A stretch of 37,168 nt of DNA from positions 1 to 37,168 of the forward strand of contig JANQMU010000078.1 in assembly GCA_028279875.1 (NCBI GenBank). Direction: 5' to 3'. Of this stretch, positions 27,026 through 35,346 are shown in pieces. The notes under the pieces are model-generated. The model was not told where the DNA came from. It made no database searches and saw nothing but the letters and a program-made list of their open reading frames with translations. Within the stretch, counting starts at the first letter, position 1, and every line of letters begins with the position of its first letter. The position numbers were made by a program, and so were the translations under genes. Origin of the DNA: Rhizobiaceae bacterium. Lineage in GTDB: Bacteria > Pseudomonadota > Alphaproteobacteria > Rhizobiales > Rhizobiaceae.

Positions 27026-27047
27026 ATATCCGTTTGGAATATCACGC

Positions 27048-28517
27048 ATGTTCAATCCGCTGATTGCCGAGGGTCACGTCGTCGACGCACCGATGTTTAT
27101 CGGCGGCGAATGGCGCTTTGACCATCCGGACACGCGCATCGACGTCGAAAACCCGGCCAATGAGAAGATCATCGCAACGATCGCCAGCGGCACGGCAGAC
27201 GATGCGGCGGAGGCCCTCATGGCCGCCGGCAAGGCCCAGCCCGCCTGGGCGGCGCTGCCGGCGATCGATCGCGGGCGTCTGGTATCGAAACTGGCGGATC
27301 TGGTGGCGGCGCAGGCGGACAGCCTGGCGCGGATCGTCACCGCCGAACAGGGCAAGCCCCTCGGCCAGGCGGTCGGAGAGATCGGCGCGGCGGAAATGTT
27401 CCTGCGTTATGCCGCCGAAAACGCCCGCCGGATCGAGGGCGACATCCTGCCCTCCGACAATCCGGACGAGGAGATCTGGATCCGGCGTCATCCCTACGGC
27501 GTCGTTGTCGGGCTGACCGCCTGGAACTATCCGGCCGCTCTGGCGGCACGCAAGATGGGGCCGGCGCTGGTGGCCGGCAACACATTCGTCCTGCTGGCGC
27601 ACGAACTCACCCCGCTTTCGGGACTGGCGCTCGCCGGGCTCGCCGAAAAGGCTGGGTTCCCGAAGGGCGTCATCAATGTGGTAACCGGACGGGGCCCGAT
27701 CATCGGGCAGGCGCTCGTGGAAAGCCCGCTGTCGGACCTGGTAACGATGACCGGCAGTACCCGGGCCGGCCGGGAGATCTACAGCACCGGCGCCGCGCAG
27801 TTGAAGGTCATTCGCCTGGAACTCGGCGGCAAGGCGCCTTTCATCGTGATGGACGACGCCGATATCGACGCGGCTGTGACTGCCGCTGTTGCGGCGCGTT
27901 ACACCAATTGCGGCCAGATATGCACCTGCAATGAGCGCATGTATCTGCATCGGGCGATCGCCGACGAGTTCCTTGCAAAATTCGTCGATCGTTCGCGGCG
28001 CCAGACCATCGGCGATCCGCTGGGGGACCCCGATATCGGGCCGAAGATCAGCGGCCCGGAAGTGGCCAAGGTCAAGCGGATCGCCGATGACGGCATCGCG
28101 GCGGGCGCCGAGGTGCTGCTGGAGGGCGGGCCGCTTTCCGGCGGCGCTTACGAAAAGGGCCACTGGTATGCACCGACGGTGCTCAAGGTCCGCGAAAACA
28201 GCTCCCCGGTGATGCGGAACGAGGTTTTCGGGCCGGTCGTGCCGGCCCTGTGCGTTGACAGTTTCGAACACGCCATCGATCTGGCGAACGACACCGAATT
28301 CGGCCTTTCGGCCTATCTCTTCACCCGGGATATCTCGCGCCTGATGCGGCTGCCGCGGGCGCTGAAATTCGGCGAAATCTACTTCAATCGCGCCAATGGC
28401 GAACAGGTTCAGGGATTCCATACCGGCTGGGGACAGTCCGGTCTGGGAGGAGAAGACGGCAAGTACGGCTTCGACGGCTATCTGCGCAAGCAGACCATGT
28501 ATGTGAATTGGGTTTGA
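27048..28517 (+). CDS. AldA-like aldehyde dehydrogenase (lactaldehyde/glycolaldehyde dehydrogenase family)
   Basis: NAD(P)-dependent oxidation of an aldehyde to an acid, 489 residues. Marks of the AldA branch are ENPANEKIIATI, GLTAWNYPAALAARKMGPALVAGNT, LELGGKAPFIVMDDADID with catalytic Glu at about 258, GQICTCNERMYL with catalytic Cys at about 292, and the C-terminal FGEIYFNRANGEQVQGFHTGW, close to E. coli AldA. The usual cofactor-binding K-P-S-E is replaced by LAHE, with Leu at about 183 in the Lys position. ATG at 27048 was chosen because the upstream part of the frame contains promoter and operator. It opens the sugar operon and would oxidise lactaldehyde, glycolaldehyde or a semialdehyde from the pathway. 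Confidence 0.9.
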   Translation: MFNPLIAEGHVVDAPMFIGGEWRFDHPDTRIDVENPANEKIIATIASGTADDAAEALMAAGKAQPAWAALPAIDRGRLVSKLADLVAAQADSLARIVTAEQGKPLGQAVGEIGAAEMFLRYAAENARRIEGDILPSDNPDEEIWIRRHPYGVVVGLTAWNYPAALAARKMGPALVAGNTFVLLAHELTPLSGLALAGLAEKAGFPKGVINVVTGRGPIIGQALVESPLSDLVTMTGSTRAGREIYSTGAAQLKVIRLELGGKAPFIVMDDADIDAAVTAAVAARYTNCGQICTCNERMYLHRAIADEFLAKFVDRSRRQTIGDPLGDPDIGPKISGPEVAKVKRIADDGIAAGAEVLLEGGPLSGGAYEKGHWYAPTVLKVRENSSPVMRNEVFGPVVPALCVDSFEHAIDLANDTEFGLSAYLFTRDISRLMRLPRALKFGEIYFNRANGEQVQGFHTGWGQSGLGGEDGKYGFDGYLRKQTMYVNWV

Positions 28518-28576
28518 GAGGACCCATTGACCCGCGGTCGCAACAGAGATCAGGACCGCATTTTGTGGAGGAAATC

Positions 28577-29560
28577 ATGAACACAAGAATTCTAATCGGA
28601 ACCGTGGCGGCCATCGGGCTCGGCATCGCGTCGCTGGCATCGGCGGCAATGGCAAGCGATCTGCCGCCGCTTGAAAAGAAGGACCGCTACAAGGTCGGCT
28701 TCGCCCAGATGGAAAGCAACAATCCATGGCGGATCGCGGAAACCAAATCGTTCCACGACACGGCCGAGGGCTGCAACTGGGACCTGGTGGCCACCGATGC
28801 GGCCGGTTCGGCGGCCAAGCAGGTCGCCGATGTCGACTCGATGATCGCTCAGGGGATAGACGTGCTGTTCCTGCCGCCGCGTGAGGAAAAGCCACTGATT
28901 CCGGCCGTCATGAAGGCCAAGGCCGCCGGCATTCCGACCTTCCTGGTCGACCGGTCCGTCGATCCGAACGTCGCCAAGCCGGGCGAGCACTTTGTCGCCT
29001 TCCTCGGCTCCGACTTCATCGACCAGGGACGGCGCGTCGCGGAGTGGACGCTGGCCAATTTCAAGGGCGACAAGGGCATCATCGTCGAACTGGAAGGCAC
29101 TACCGGATCGTCGCCGGCCAATGACCGCAAAAAGGGATTCGACGACGTCATGGCCAAGCATGACCATATGACGATCGTCGCCTCGCAGACCGGCGATTTC
29201 GCCCGCGACCTTGGCCGCCAGGTCATGGAGACGCTCCTGCAGGCGCACCCGGACGTCAATATCGTCTATGCCCATAATGATGAAATGGCCATCGGCGCCA
29301 TCCAGGCGCTCGAGCTCGCCGGCCGCAAGCCGGGCGACGACGTGCTGATCGTGTCGATCGACGGAACACGGGACGCGCTGCAGGCCATCATCGACGGCAA
29401 GATGGGCGTCACGGTGGAATCCTCGCCCTTCTTCGGTCCCCTCGCCTGCGAGGTCATGAACCGCTATGCAGATGGCGAGACCATCGAGCACTGGGTTCAG
29501 GTCAAGGACCGCATCTTCACGGTCGACAACGCGGCCAAGCATATCGACGAGGCTTATTGA
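28577..29560 (+). CDS. ytfQ: sugar ABC transporter substrate-binding protein, YtfQ-like
   Basis: Periplasmic sugar-binding protein of 327 residues. The signal peptide (about 1-27, ending AAMA) follows a strong GGAGGAA ribosome binding site. The mature part is the Peripla_BP_4 fold: KVGFAQMESNNPWRIAETKS, VDSMIAQGIDVLFLPPREE, IPTFLVDRSVD, VELEGTTGSSPANDRKKGFD, SQTGDFARDLGRQVME, VYAHNDEMAIGAIQALELAG and VSIDGTRDALQAIIDGK. These line up segment by segment with E. coli YtfQ, which binds galactofuranose. The cognate ATPase and two permeases follow. A strong hairpin with a T tract follows this gene, so it is probably made in excess over the membrane parts. Substrate identity is inferred only. Confidence 0.93.
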   Translation: MNTRILIGTVAAIGLGIASLASAAMASDLPPLEKKDRYKVGFAQMESNNPWRIAETKSFHDTAEGCNWDLVATDAAGSAAKQVADVDSMIAQGIDVLFLPPREEKPLIPAVMKAKAAGIPTFLVDRSVDPNVAKPGEHFVAFLGSDFIDQGRRVAEWTLANFKGDKGIIVELEGTTGSSPANDRKKGFDDVMAKHDHMTIVASQTGDFARDLGRQVMETLLQAHPDVNIVYAHNDEMAIGAIQALELAGRKPGDDVLIVSIDGTRDALQAIIDGKMGVTVESSPFFGPLACEVMNRYADGETIEHWVQVKDRIFTVDNAAKHIDEAY

Positions 29561-29569
29561 AGCCGTCTT

Positions 29570-29602
29570 GCCGGGGGCGCGGTTGCGCCCCCGGCTTTTT
29601 TT
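29570..29602 (+). terminator. intra-operon rho-independent terminator/attenuator after ytfQ
   Basis: Perfect 11-bp stem GCCGGGGGCGC (29570-29580) / GCGCCCCCGGC (29585-29595), GGTT loop, seven T residues (29596-29602). It lies in the 57 bases between the binding-protein gene and the ATPase gene. A partial terminator here would explain a higher yield of binding protein; the 3' stem also protects the upstream message. Confidence 0.88.
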
Positions 29603-29617
29603 GCGGATGGTCACGAC

Positions 29618-31144
29618 ATGACAGTCCTCGTCTCCATGAAGGATGTGCACAAGGCCTTTTCCGGTGTTCCGGCGCTCAATGCGGCGGAGCTGGAAATCAC
29701 GGCGGGCGAGGTGCATGCCCTGATCGGCCAGAACGGCGCCGGGAAGTCGACGCTGATCAAGATCCTGACCGGCGTTTACCGCAAGGACCGTGGCGAAATC
29801 CTGTTCGACGGGCGCGCATCGGTGATTTCCAGCCCCCGCGAAGCCCAGGATGCCGGCATTGCGACGATCTACCAGGAACTCAATCTGGTGCCGCTGCGCA
29901 GTGTTACCGAAAATGTGATGATGGGTTATGAACCCAAGCGCCTTGGCGCGTTTGTGAACTGGCCCCTGGCGCATCGGCAGGCCCGGGAAACGCTGGCGCG
30001 GTTCGGCATCGATATCGACGTCAAGGCGCCGCTGGGCAGCTATTCGACGGCGATCCAGCAATTGGTGGCGATCGCCCGCGCCGTGTCCCTCAATGCCAAG
30101 CTGGTCATCATGGACGAGCCGACCTCATCGCTCGACGACCGCGAGGTCGAAGTCCTGTTCGGCGTTGTCAGGGGGCTGAAGGAAGCCGGTGTTTCGGTTC
30201 TCTATGTGTCGCATTTCCTCGACGAGCTGTTTCGCATCTGCGATCGCGTCACCACCATGCGCGACGGGCGGACCGTCAGCGTCAAGACCATTGCCGAGAC
30301 CAGCAAGCTGGATCTCATCGCCGACATGCTCGGCCGCAATATCGACGACATCGAGAAGGCCGGGATGACCGATTTCGGCGACGGCAGCGCCGAAAAGGGC
30401 GAAATCCTGCTTGAAGCCAAGGGAATCGCGACCACCAGGCGCCTGCGCCATTTCGACATCACCGTCCACCGCGGCGAAATCGTCGGCCTTGGCGGCCTGC
30501 TCGGCTCGGGCCGCACGGAGGCCGCACGGGCGTTGTTCGGGGTCGACCCGCTGACCGCCGGTGAAATCCGGCTGAAGGGCGTTGCCTCGGTGCCGGCCGG
30601 TCCGGCCGAGGCGATTGCGGACGGGCTCGGCTTTCTGACCGAAGACCGCAAGGCCGAGGGGATCGTGCCGGACATGTCGGTGCGGGAAAACCTGACACTG
30701 GCCCTCTTGCCCAAACTGTCCAGGAACGGCCAGGTCCAGCGCGGCCGCGAACGGGCGCTGGTCGAGAAATTCGTCGAGGCTCTCGGCATCAAGACCGCGA
30801 ATATCGACCAGCCGATCCGCGAGCTGTCCGGCGGCAACCAGCAGAAGGTGTTGCTGGCGCGCTGGCTGGCGACGGAGCCGGAGCTGCTGATCCTCGACGA
30901 ACCGACACGGGGTGTTGATGTCGGCGCCAAACTCGAAATCCAGGCGATCATCCGCAATTATGTGGACAAGGGTTTCGGCGTGGTTCTGATCAGCTCGGAA
31001 TTCGAGGAACTGGTCGAAGGCGCCGACAAGATCATCGTCCTTCAGGACGGCTATTCCGTCACCACGCTGAACAATCCCGGCGTGACCGAAGACGCGCTGA
31101 TCGGCGCGATCGCTCATCACCATGGCGACGGGGCGGCATCATGA
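29618..31144 (+). CDS. ytfR: sugar ABC transporter ATP-binding protein, YtfR-like (two ABC domains)
   Basis: Cytoplasmic ATPase of 508 residues with two fused ABC cassettes, as in ribose/galactofuranose systems. Domain 1 has Walker A GQNGAGKSTLIK (about 39-50), a degenerate signature YSTAIQQLVAIARA and Walker B LVIMDEPTSSLDD. Domain 2 has the usual degenerate Walker A GLLGSGRTEAARALFG, LSGGNQQKVLLARWLA signature and LLILDEPTRGVDVG. Segments such as GYEPKRLGAF match E. coli YtfR. The degenerate sites are normal for this family. It follows the intra-operon terminator and overlaps the next permease gene by four bases. Confidence 0.94.
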   Translation: MTVLVSMKDVHKAFSGVPALNAAELEITAGEVHALIGQNGAGKSTLIKILTGVYRKDRGEILFDGRASVISSPREAQDAGIATIYQELNLVPLRSVTENVMMGYEPKRLGAFVNWPLAHRQARETLARFGIDIDVKAPLGSYSTAIQQLVAIARAVSLNAKLVIMDEPTSSLDDREVEVLFGVVRGLKEAGVSVLYVSHFLDELFRICDRVTTMRDGRTVSVKTIAETSKLDLIADMLGRNIDDIEKAGMTDFGDGSAEKGEILLEAKGIATTRRLRHFDITVHRGEIVGLGGLLGSGRTEAARALFGVDPLTAGEIRLKGVASVPAGPAEAIADGLGFLTEDRKAEGIVPDMSVRENLTLALLPKLSRNGQVQRGRERALVEKFVEALGIKTANIDQPIRELSGGNQQKVLLARWLATEPELLILDEPTRGVDVGAKLEIQAIIRNYVDKGFGVVLISSEFEELVEGADKIIVLQDGYSVTTLNNPGVTEDALIGAIAHHHGDGAAS

Positions 31145-32142
31145 ACGAGAAGTCACTGCGCAAGACCGGCTGGGAGATCAGCGGGCTGAGCGGCCCGAAC
31201 TGGGCCCGGCTGCGCGACCATGGCGGGCTTGTCGCGCTGGCGGTGATCCTGATCTTCAACGTGCTCGTGACGCCGAACTTCCTGCAGATGCAGACCCTGT
31301 TCGTCAATATCAGCCAGGTTGCGACCATCGCCATCGTCGCCATCGGCATGACGCTCGTCATCGCCACCGGCGGGATCGACCTGTCGGTCGGCGCCGTCAT
31401 GGCGCTGGCGGGCGCCCTGGCACCGCTGATCTTCCTGTCGCCTTTCGCCGCCGAATATCCGCTGCTGGGTCTGGCTGCGGCCTTCGCCCTGCCGCTGGTC
31501 GCGGCAATGGTGTGCGGCCTGTTCAACGGTGTCCTGGTCAGCTTCCTCAACGTCCAGCCGATCATCGCCACGCTCATCCTGTTCATCTCCGGCCGCGGCA
31601 TTGCGCAGGTGCTCACCAACGGCAATCTCCAGACCTTTTCCAATCCGCAGTTCAGCTATCTGGGCACAGGAAAGATCCTCGGCCTGCCCTTCCAGGGCTG
31701 GCTGGCGCTGATTCTTGCCGCCGTGATCTTCTGGATCGTCTCGCGGACCACATTCGGGCGCACCCTGCTTGCCGTCGGCGGCAATGAACAGGCGGCCAGG
31801 CTCTCGGGAATGCCGGTGCGGTCCGTCAAGATCGGCGCCTATGTGATTTGCGCCTTTCTGTCGGGCATTGCCGGGCTGATCGTCGTCGCCATCAATTCGG
31901 CATCGGATGCGGCACGCAACGGCAATCTGATGGAACTGGACGCCATTGCCGCGGCGGTGGTCGGCGGCGCGCTGCTGCAGGGCGGACGGGCGCCTATTTT
32001 CGGGGCAATCCTCGGCGCGGTCATCATCCAGCTCGTCAAATACACGCTGCTGGCAAACGGCATCGAGGACGAGGTGGCGCTCATCGCCAAGGCGGCGATC
32101 ATCGTGCTGGCCGTCTATGTCCAGCAGGGACGGAAAGAATGA
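31141..32142 (+). CDS. ytfT: sugar ABC transporter permease, YtfT-like
   Basis: Inner-membrane permease of 333 residues of the BPD_transp_2 family with about nine or ten membrane helices. The [25 protein letters not shown] segment (about 64-88) is nearly identical to that of E. coli YtfT, and ELDAIAAAVVGGALLQGG near the C-terminus is the conserved loop that contacts the ATPase. The ATG overlaps the ytfR stop by four bases (ATGA) and its own stop overlaps the next gene. It forms a heterodimer with the following permease in this family. Confidence 0.94.
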   Translation: MNEKSLRKTGWEISGLSGPNWARLRDHGGLVALAVILIFNVLVTPNFLQMQTLFVNISQVATIAIVAIGMTLVIATGGIDLSVGAVMALAGALAPLIFLSPFAAEYPLLGLAAAFALPLVAAMVCGLFNGVLVSFLNVQPIIATLILFISGRGIAQVLTNGNLQTFSNPQFSYLGTGKILGLPFQGWLALILAAVIFWIVSRTTFGRTLLAVGGNEQAARLSGMPVRSVKIGAYVICAFLSGIAGLIVVAINSASDAARNGNLMELDAIAAAVVGGALLQGGRAPIFGAILGAVIIQLVKYTLLANGIEDEVALIAKAAIIVLAVYVQQGRKE

Positions 32143-33146
32143 CCGTGCTCGATTCCAACGCCTTCGACCTGCGCCGCTATCTGCGCAGCAATAGCCGGAC
32201 GACCGGGGTCTGGATCGCACTTTTCGCTCTCATCCTCTTCGGCCTGCTGCGCTACGAGAATTTCGGCGGCGCCTACAACATCGTCTCGTTCCTCAACTAC
32301 AATTCGATGTTCATCGTGATCTCGATCGGCATGTGTTTCGTCATCATGACCGGCGGCATCGACCTGTCGGTCGGGTCGGTCGCGGCTTTCACCTCCGTCG
32401 TCGCAGCCTATCTCAGCCCCTACGGCATCGAGGTCGCCCTGCCCGGCGGGGTTCTGGCCGGCATGGGCTTCGGCGCGATCAATGCGTTCTGCATCACCGC
32501 CATGCGGATCCCGCCCTTCATTGCGACCCTGGCAACGATGTTGGCGGCCAAGGGCGGTGCGCTTGTTATCAGCGGCGCGCAGACGATCTCGATCGACTGG
32601 GGATCGAACTTCACCAAACTCGGGCTGGAAAAGGCCTTCGGCGTGCTGCCATGGACCATCGTGATCGTCGCCGCCGTCGCCGTGGTATTCTGGATCGTCC
32701 TCGAACAGACGTCGCTCGGCCGGACGATCCTCGCCATCGGCGGCGGCGAGGACGCGTCCCGGCTGATGGGTCTCAACGTCAATTGGGCCAAGTCCTTCGT
32801 CTATCTGGTGAGCGGCGGATGCGCCGGACTGGCGGGCGTTTTCCTCGCCTCCGGCTTCGGCGCCGGCCAGCCGCTCGAAGGCATCGGCTGGGAACTGTCG
32901 GCCATTGCGGCGGTGGTGGTCGGCGGCACGCTGCTCACCGGAGGGCTCGGTTCGATCCCGGCGACGGTCGCCGGCGCCCTGCTTCTCGGACTGGTCTTCA
33001 ATATCATGAATTTCGAGAACGGCCGCGGCACCATCAGCCTCAGCGCCTATTGGCAGATGGTCATCCGCGGCGCCTTCCTCTTCGTGGTGATCCTGCTGCA
33101 GACCCGCGTCACCGGCGGCGGCCAGAAAACAGGGAACGTGTCGTGA
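32139..33146 (+). CDS. yjfF: sugar ABC transporter permease, YjfF-like
   Basis: Second permease of 335 residues, BPD_transp_2 family. [26 protein letters not shown] and [33 protein letters not shown] are the conserved segments and resemble E. coli YjfF. The ATG at 32139 overlaps the preceding stop and the 3' end overlaps the GTG start of the dehydratase gene. Two unequal permeases plus one binding protein and one double ATPase is exactly the ytfQRT-yjfF make-up. The upstream extension of the open frame is a shadow of the previous permease. Confidence 0.93.
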   Translation: MTVLDSNAFDLRRYLRSNSRTTGVWIALFALILFGLLRYENFGGAYNIVSFLNYNSMFIVISIGMCFVIMTGGIDLSVGSVAAFTSVVAAYLSPYGIEVALPGGVLAGMGFGAINAFCITAMRIPPFIATLATMLAAKGGALVISGAQTISIDWGSNFTKLGLEKAFGVLPWTIVIVAAVAVVFWIVLEQTSLGRTILAIGGGEDASRLMGLNVNWAKSFVYLVSGGCAGLAGVFLASGFGAGQPLEGIGWELSAIAAVVVGGTLLTGGLGSIPATVAGALLLGLVFNIMNFENGRGTISLSAYWQMVIRGAFLFVVILLQTRVTGGGQKTGNVS

Positions 33147-34240
33147 CGGGGATTGCCGACGTCCAGTCGCGCCGTTTCGCCATCCCGCTTCGCGAGACGC
33201 TCGTCGACGCCAAACACGGGGACCACACCCATTTCGAACTGATCACGGTCACCGTGCGGCTTGCCGATGGATCCGAGGGCACCGGATACACCTATACCGG
33301 CGGCCGCGGCGGACAGGCGATCAAGGCCTTGATCGACAGCGATCTAAGGCCATTCCTGATCGGCAAGGACGCACAGGATGTCGAAGGCCTTTATGACGGC
33401 ATGCTCTGGCATGTGCATTATGTCGGCCGTGGCGGTGTCGCCTCCTTCGCCATCTCGGCCGTCGACATTGCCCTTTGGGACCTGCGCGGCAAGCGGCTCG
33501 GCAAGCCGCTGTGGGCGATGGCCGGCGGGTCGGCCGCCCGCTGCAGGGCCTATTGCGGCGGGATCGATCTCGATTTTCCGCTGCCCAAACTTCTGACCAG
33601 CGTCCGCGGCTATCTGGACAGGGGCTTCAACGGCGTGAAGATCAAGATCGGACGGCCTTCGCTGGAGGAGGACATTGCCCGCATCCGGGCGGTGCGGGAG
33701 CTGATCGGACCCGATATCGCGCTGATGGTCGATGCCAATTACTCGATGAGCGTCGAGAAGGCGATCGCGGCGGCGCGGGCGTTCGAGGGTTTCGACCTGC
33801 TGTGGTTCGAGGAACCGATCATTCCCGACGACTATCGCGGCTATGGCGCCATCGCCGATGCGACGACCGTTCCGCTTGCCATGGGCGAGAATCTGCACAC
33901 GATCCACGAGTTCGAATTCGCCTTCGAACAGGCAAAACTGTCCTATATCCAGCCCGATGCCTCGAATTGCGGCGGGATAACCGGATGGTTGCGGGTTGCC
34001 GAATTGTCGCGAAAATACGATATTCCCGTCTGCAGCCACGGCATGCAGGAGTTGCATGTCAGCCTGGTTTCGGCACAGTCGAACGCCGGTTGGATCGAGG
34101 TCCACTCCTTTCCGATCGACGAATATACAACGCGGCCCCTGCGGGTGGAAAACCATCAGGCGGTCGCTCCCGACACGCCGGGCATCGGGGTCACCTTCGA
34201 CTGGTTCAAGATGGAAGCCGCCAACGACGTGGCGGCGTAG
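33143..34240 (+). CDS. enolase-superfamily acid-sugar dehydratase, mandelate racemase subgroup
   Basis: Dehydrates an aldonate or aldarate to a 2-keto-3-deoxy acid through a magnesium-stabilised enolate. From the GTG at 33143 (overlapping the previous stop as GTGA) the protein is 365 residues. The full mandelate racemase active-site set is present with a constant offset of two: K166 and K168 (KIKIG), D197, N199, E223 (FEEP), E249 (GEN), D272, H299 (SHGMQELH) and E319. A K-x-K plus His-Asp dyad means both proton-abstracting bases are intact. The sequence looks closest to talarate/galactarate-type dehydratases as far as I recall, but other acid-sugar dehydratases share these residues, so substrate is open. 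It follows the transporter genes without gap. Confidence 0.9.
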   Translation: MTGIADVQSRRFAIPLRETLVDAKHGDHTHFELITVTVRLADGSEGTGYTYTGGRGGQAIKALIDSDLRPFLIGKDAQDVEGLYDGMLWHVHYVGRGGVASFAISAVDIALWDLRGKRLGKPLWAMAGGSAARCRAYCGGIDLDFPLPKLLTSVRGYLDRGFNGVKIKIGRPSLEEDIARIRAVRELIGPDIALMVDANYSMSVEKAIAAARAFEGFDLLWFEEPIIPDDYRGYGAIADATTVPLAMGENLHTIHEFEFAFEQAKLSYIQPDASNCGGITGWLRVAELSRKYDIPVCSHGMQELHVSLVSAQSNAGWIEVHSFPIDEYTTRPLRVENHQAVAPDTPGIGVTFDWFKMEAANDVAA

Positions 34241-34294
34241 AACGCTTTGTGCTTAGATCGGTCAAACGATTTAACTCTATCGCACAGGGTTCTA
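34238..34294 (+). repeat. dispersed repeat copy 1 with terminal inverted repeat
   Basis: The 68-base gap between the dehydratase and the zinc dehydrogenase starts with the stop TAG followed by a segment whose first 25 bases match copy 2 at 36956 in 20 positions, with an exact 12-base core TTGTGCTTAGAT (34247-34258). The left end TAGAAC (34238-34243) and right end GTTCTA (34289-34294) are inverted repeats, which suggests a small palindromic or MITE-like element. Confidence 0.5.
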
Positions 34295-34308
34295 AGACGG
34301 GAGACACA

Positions 34309-35346
34309 ATGGACATTACGGCCGCCTATTATACGGGCAATAAGACATTTGCCATCGAGACGATTACTGCCCGACCACCGGGTCGCGGCGAAGTGCAGAT
34401 CGACGTCGCCTATTGCGGCATCTGCGGAACCGACCTGCATGTCTATCTGGGCCATATGGACCAGAGGATCGGCAATCACCGGGTCATCGGGCACGAAATG
34501 TCCGGCGTGATTTCGGCGCTCGGCGAGGATGTGACGGGCCTAGCGGTGGGCCAGCCGGTGGTCGTCCGGCCACTGGATCATTGCGGCCACTGCCCGGCCT
34601 GCGTCGCGGGACACGAGCACATCTGCCACAATCTCAAATTCCTCGGTCTCGACACCGACGGCGCCTTTCAGGAGAAATGGACGGTTCCGGCCCACACGGT
34701 CCATGTCCTTCCGGAGGACCTTCCGCTGGCGCATGCGGCACTGATCGAACCCCTGGCCGTTGCCTGCCATGACGTTCGCCGCGGGCGTGTTGCGCCGGGC
34801 GAGGATGTGCTGGTCATCGGCGGCGGTCCGATCGGAATCCTCGTGGCGATGGCGGCCCGGCATGCCGGCGGCAATGTGCTGATTTCCGAGATCAACGACA
34901 ACCGGCTCACATTCGCCCGCGGGCTCGGCTTCGACATTGCCAATCCAAAAGACGAGGACGTTGCGTCGGTCATCAACCAGCGGACGGCCGGCAAGGGTGC
35001 CGATGTCGTTTTCGAGGTCTCCGGCACCCAGCCCGGGGTCGATCTGATGACCGCGGCAGCGGCGACGCGTGGGCGGGTGGTGATGGTGGCGATCCATGCG
35101 ACCAGGCCGCAAATCGACCTCTTCCAGTTCTTCTGGCGCGAGATCGAAATGCTCGGCGCGCGGGTCTATGAACCGGAGGACTATCAACAGGCGATCGCGT
35201 TGCTGGTCGGCGGCGAGATCGACGTCGGCGCGATGATCACGGACGTGCATCCAATCACCGGCATCGCAGCGGCCTTCAGCGCCCTGACGAGCAACCCCAA
35301 TGCGATGAAATCGCTGATCAAGGTCAATACGGAGATTGCGGCATGA
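34309..35346 (+). CDS. zinc-dependent medium-chain alcohol/polyol dehydrogenase
   Basis: NAD(P)-linked sugar or sugar-acid dehydrogenase of 345 residues. The catalytic zinc site is Cys in CGICGTDLH (about 37), His-Glu in VIGHEMSG and Glu in LIEPLAVACHDV; the structural zinc cysteines are in DHCGHCPACVAGHEHIC. The Rossmann motif is VIGGGPIGILVAMAARHAG (about 170-188). These make it a standard zinc MDR of the threonine dehydrogenase / sorbitol dehydrogenase / galactonate 5-dehydrogenase group. ATG at 34309 has GGGAGAC six to ten bases ahead. Its stop overlaps the KduD-like gene (ATGA), so the two oxidations are coupled; it probably oxidises a pathway hydroxyl. Confidence 0.92.
   Translation: MDITAAYYTGNKTFAIETITARPPGRGEVQIDVAYCGICGTDLHVYLGHMDQRIGNHRVIGHEMSGVISALGEDVTGLAVGQPVVVRPLDHCGHCPACVAGHEHICHNLKFLGLDTDGAFQEKWTVPAHTVHVLPEDLPLAHAALIEPLAVACHDVRRGRVAPGEDVLVIGGGPIGILVAMAARHAGGNVLISEINDNRLTFARGLGFDIANPKDEDVASVINQRTAGKGADVVFEVSGTQPGVDLMTAAAATRGRVVMVAIHATRPQIDLFQFFWREIEMLGARVYEPEDYQQAIALLVGGEIDVGAMITDVHPITGIAAAFSALTSNPNAMKSLIKVNTEIAA

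Noticed and set aside
26964..27047. A longer start for the aldehyde dehydrogenase at 26964.
   Set aside because: The extra 28 residues are encoded by the predicted -35/-10 boxes and operator 2, and homologs of the AldA type begin near the ATG at 27048.
28534..28559. Inverted repeat GCGGTC / GACCGC between aldA and ytfQ.
   Set aside because: Only six base pairs with a 14-base loop and no good T tract; too weak to call a terminator.
28592..30061. A 489-codon minus-strand open frame across ytfQ and the start of ytfR.
   Set aside because: It crosses the terminator between two well-supported genes and has no recognisable domain; it is a shadow frame.
29618..31144. Degenerate Walker A in the second ABC domain (GLLGSGRTE) as a sign of a broken gene.
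   Set aside because: This degeneration is standard in the double ATPases of this sugar transporter family, so it is not damage.
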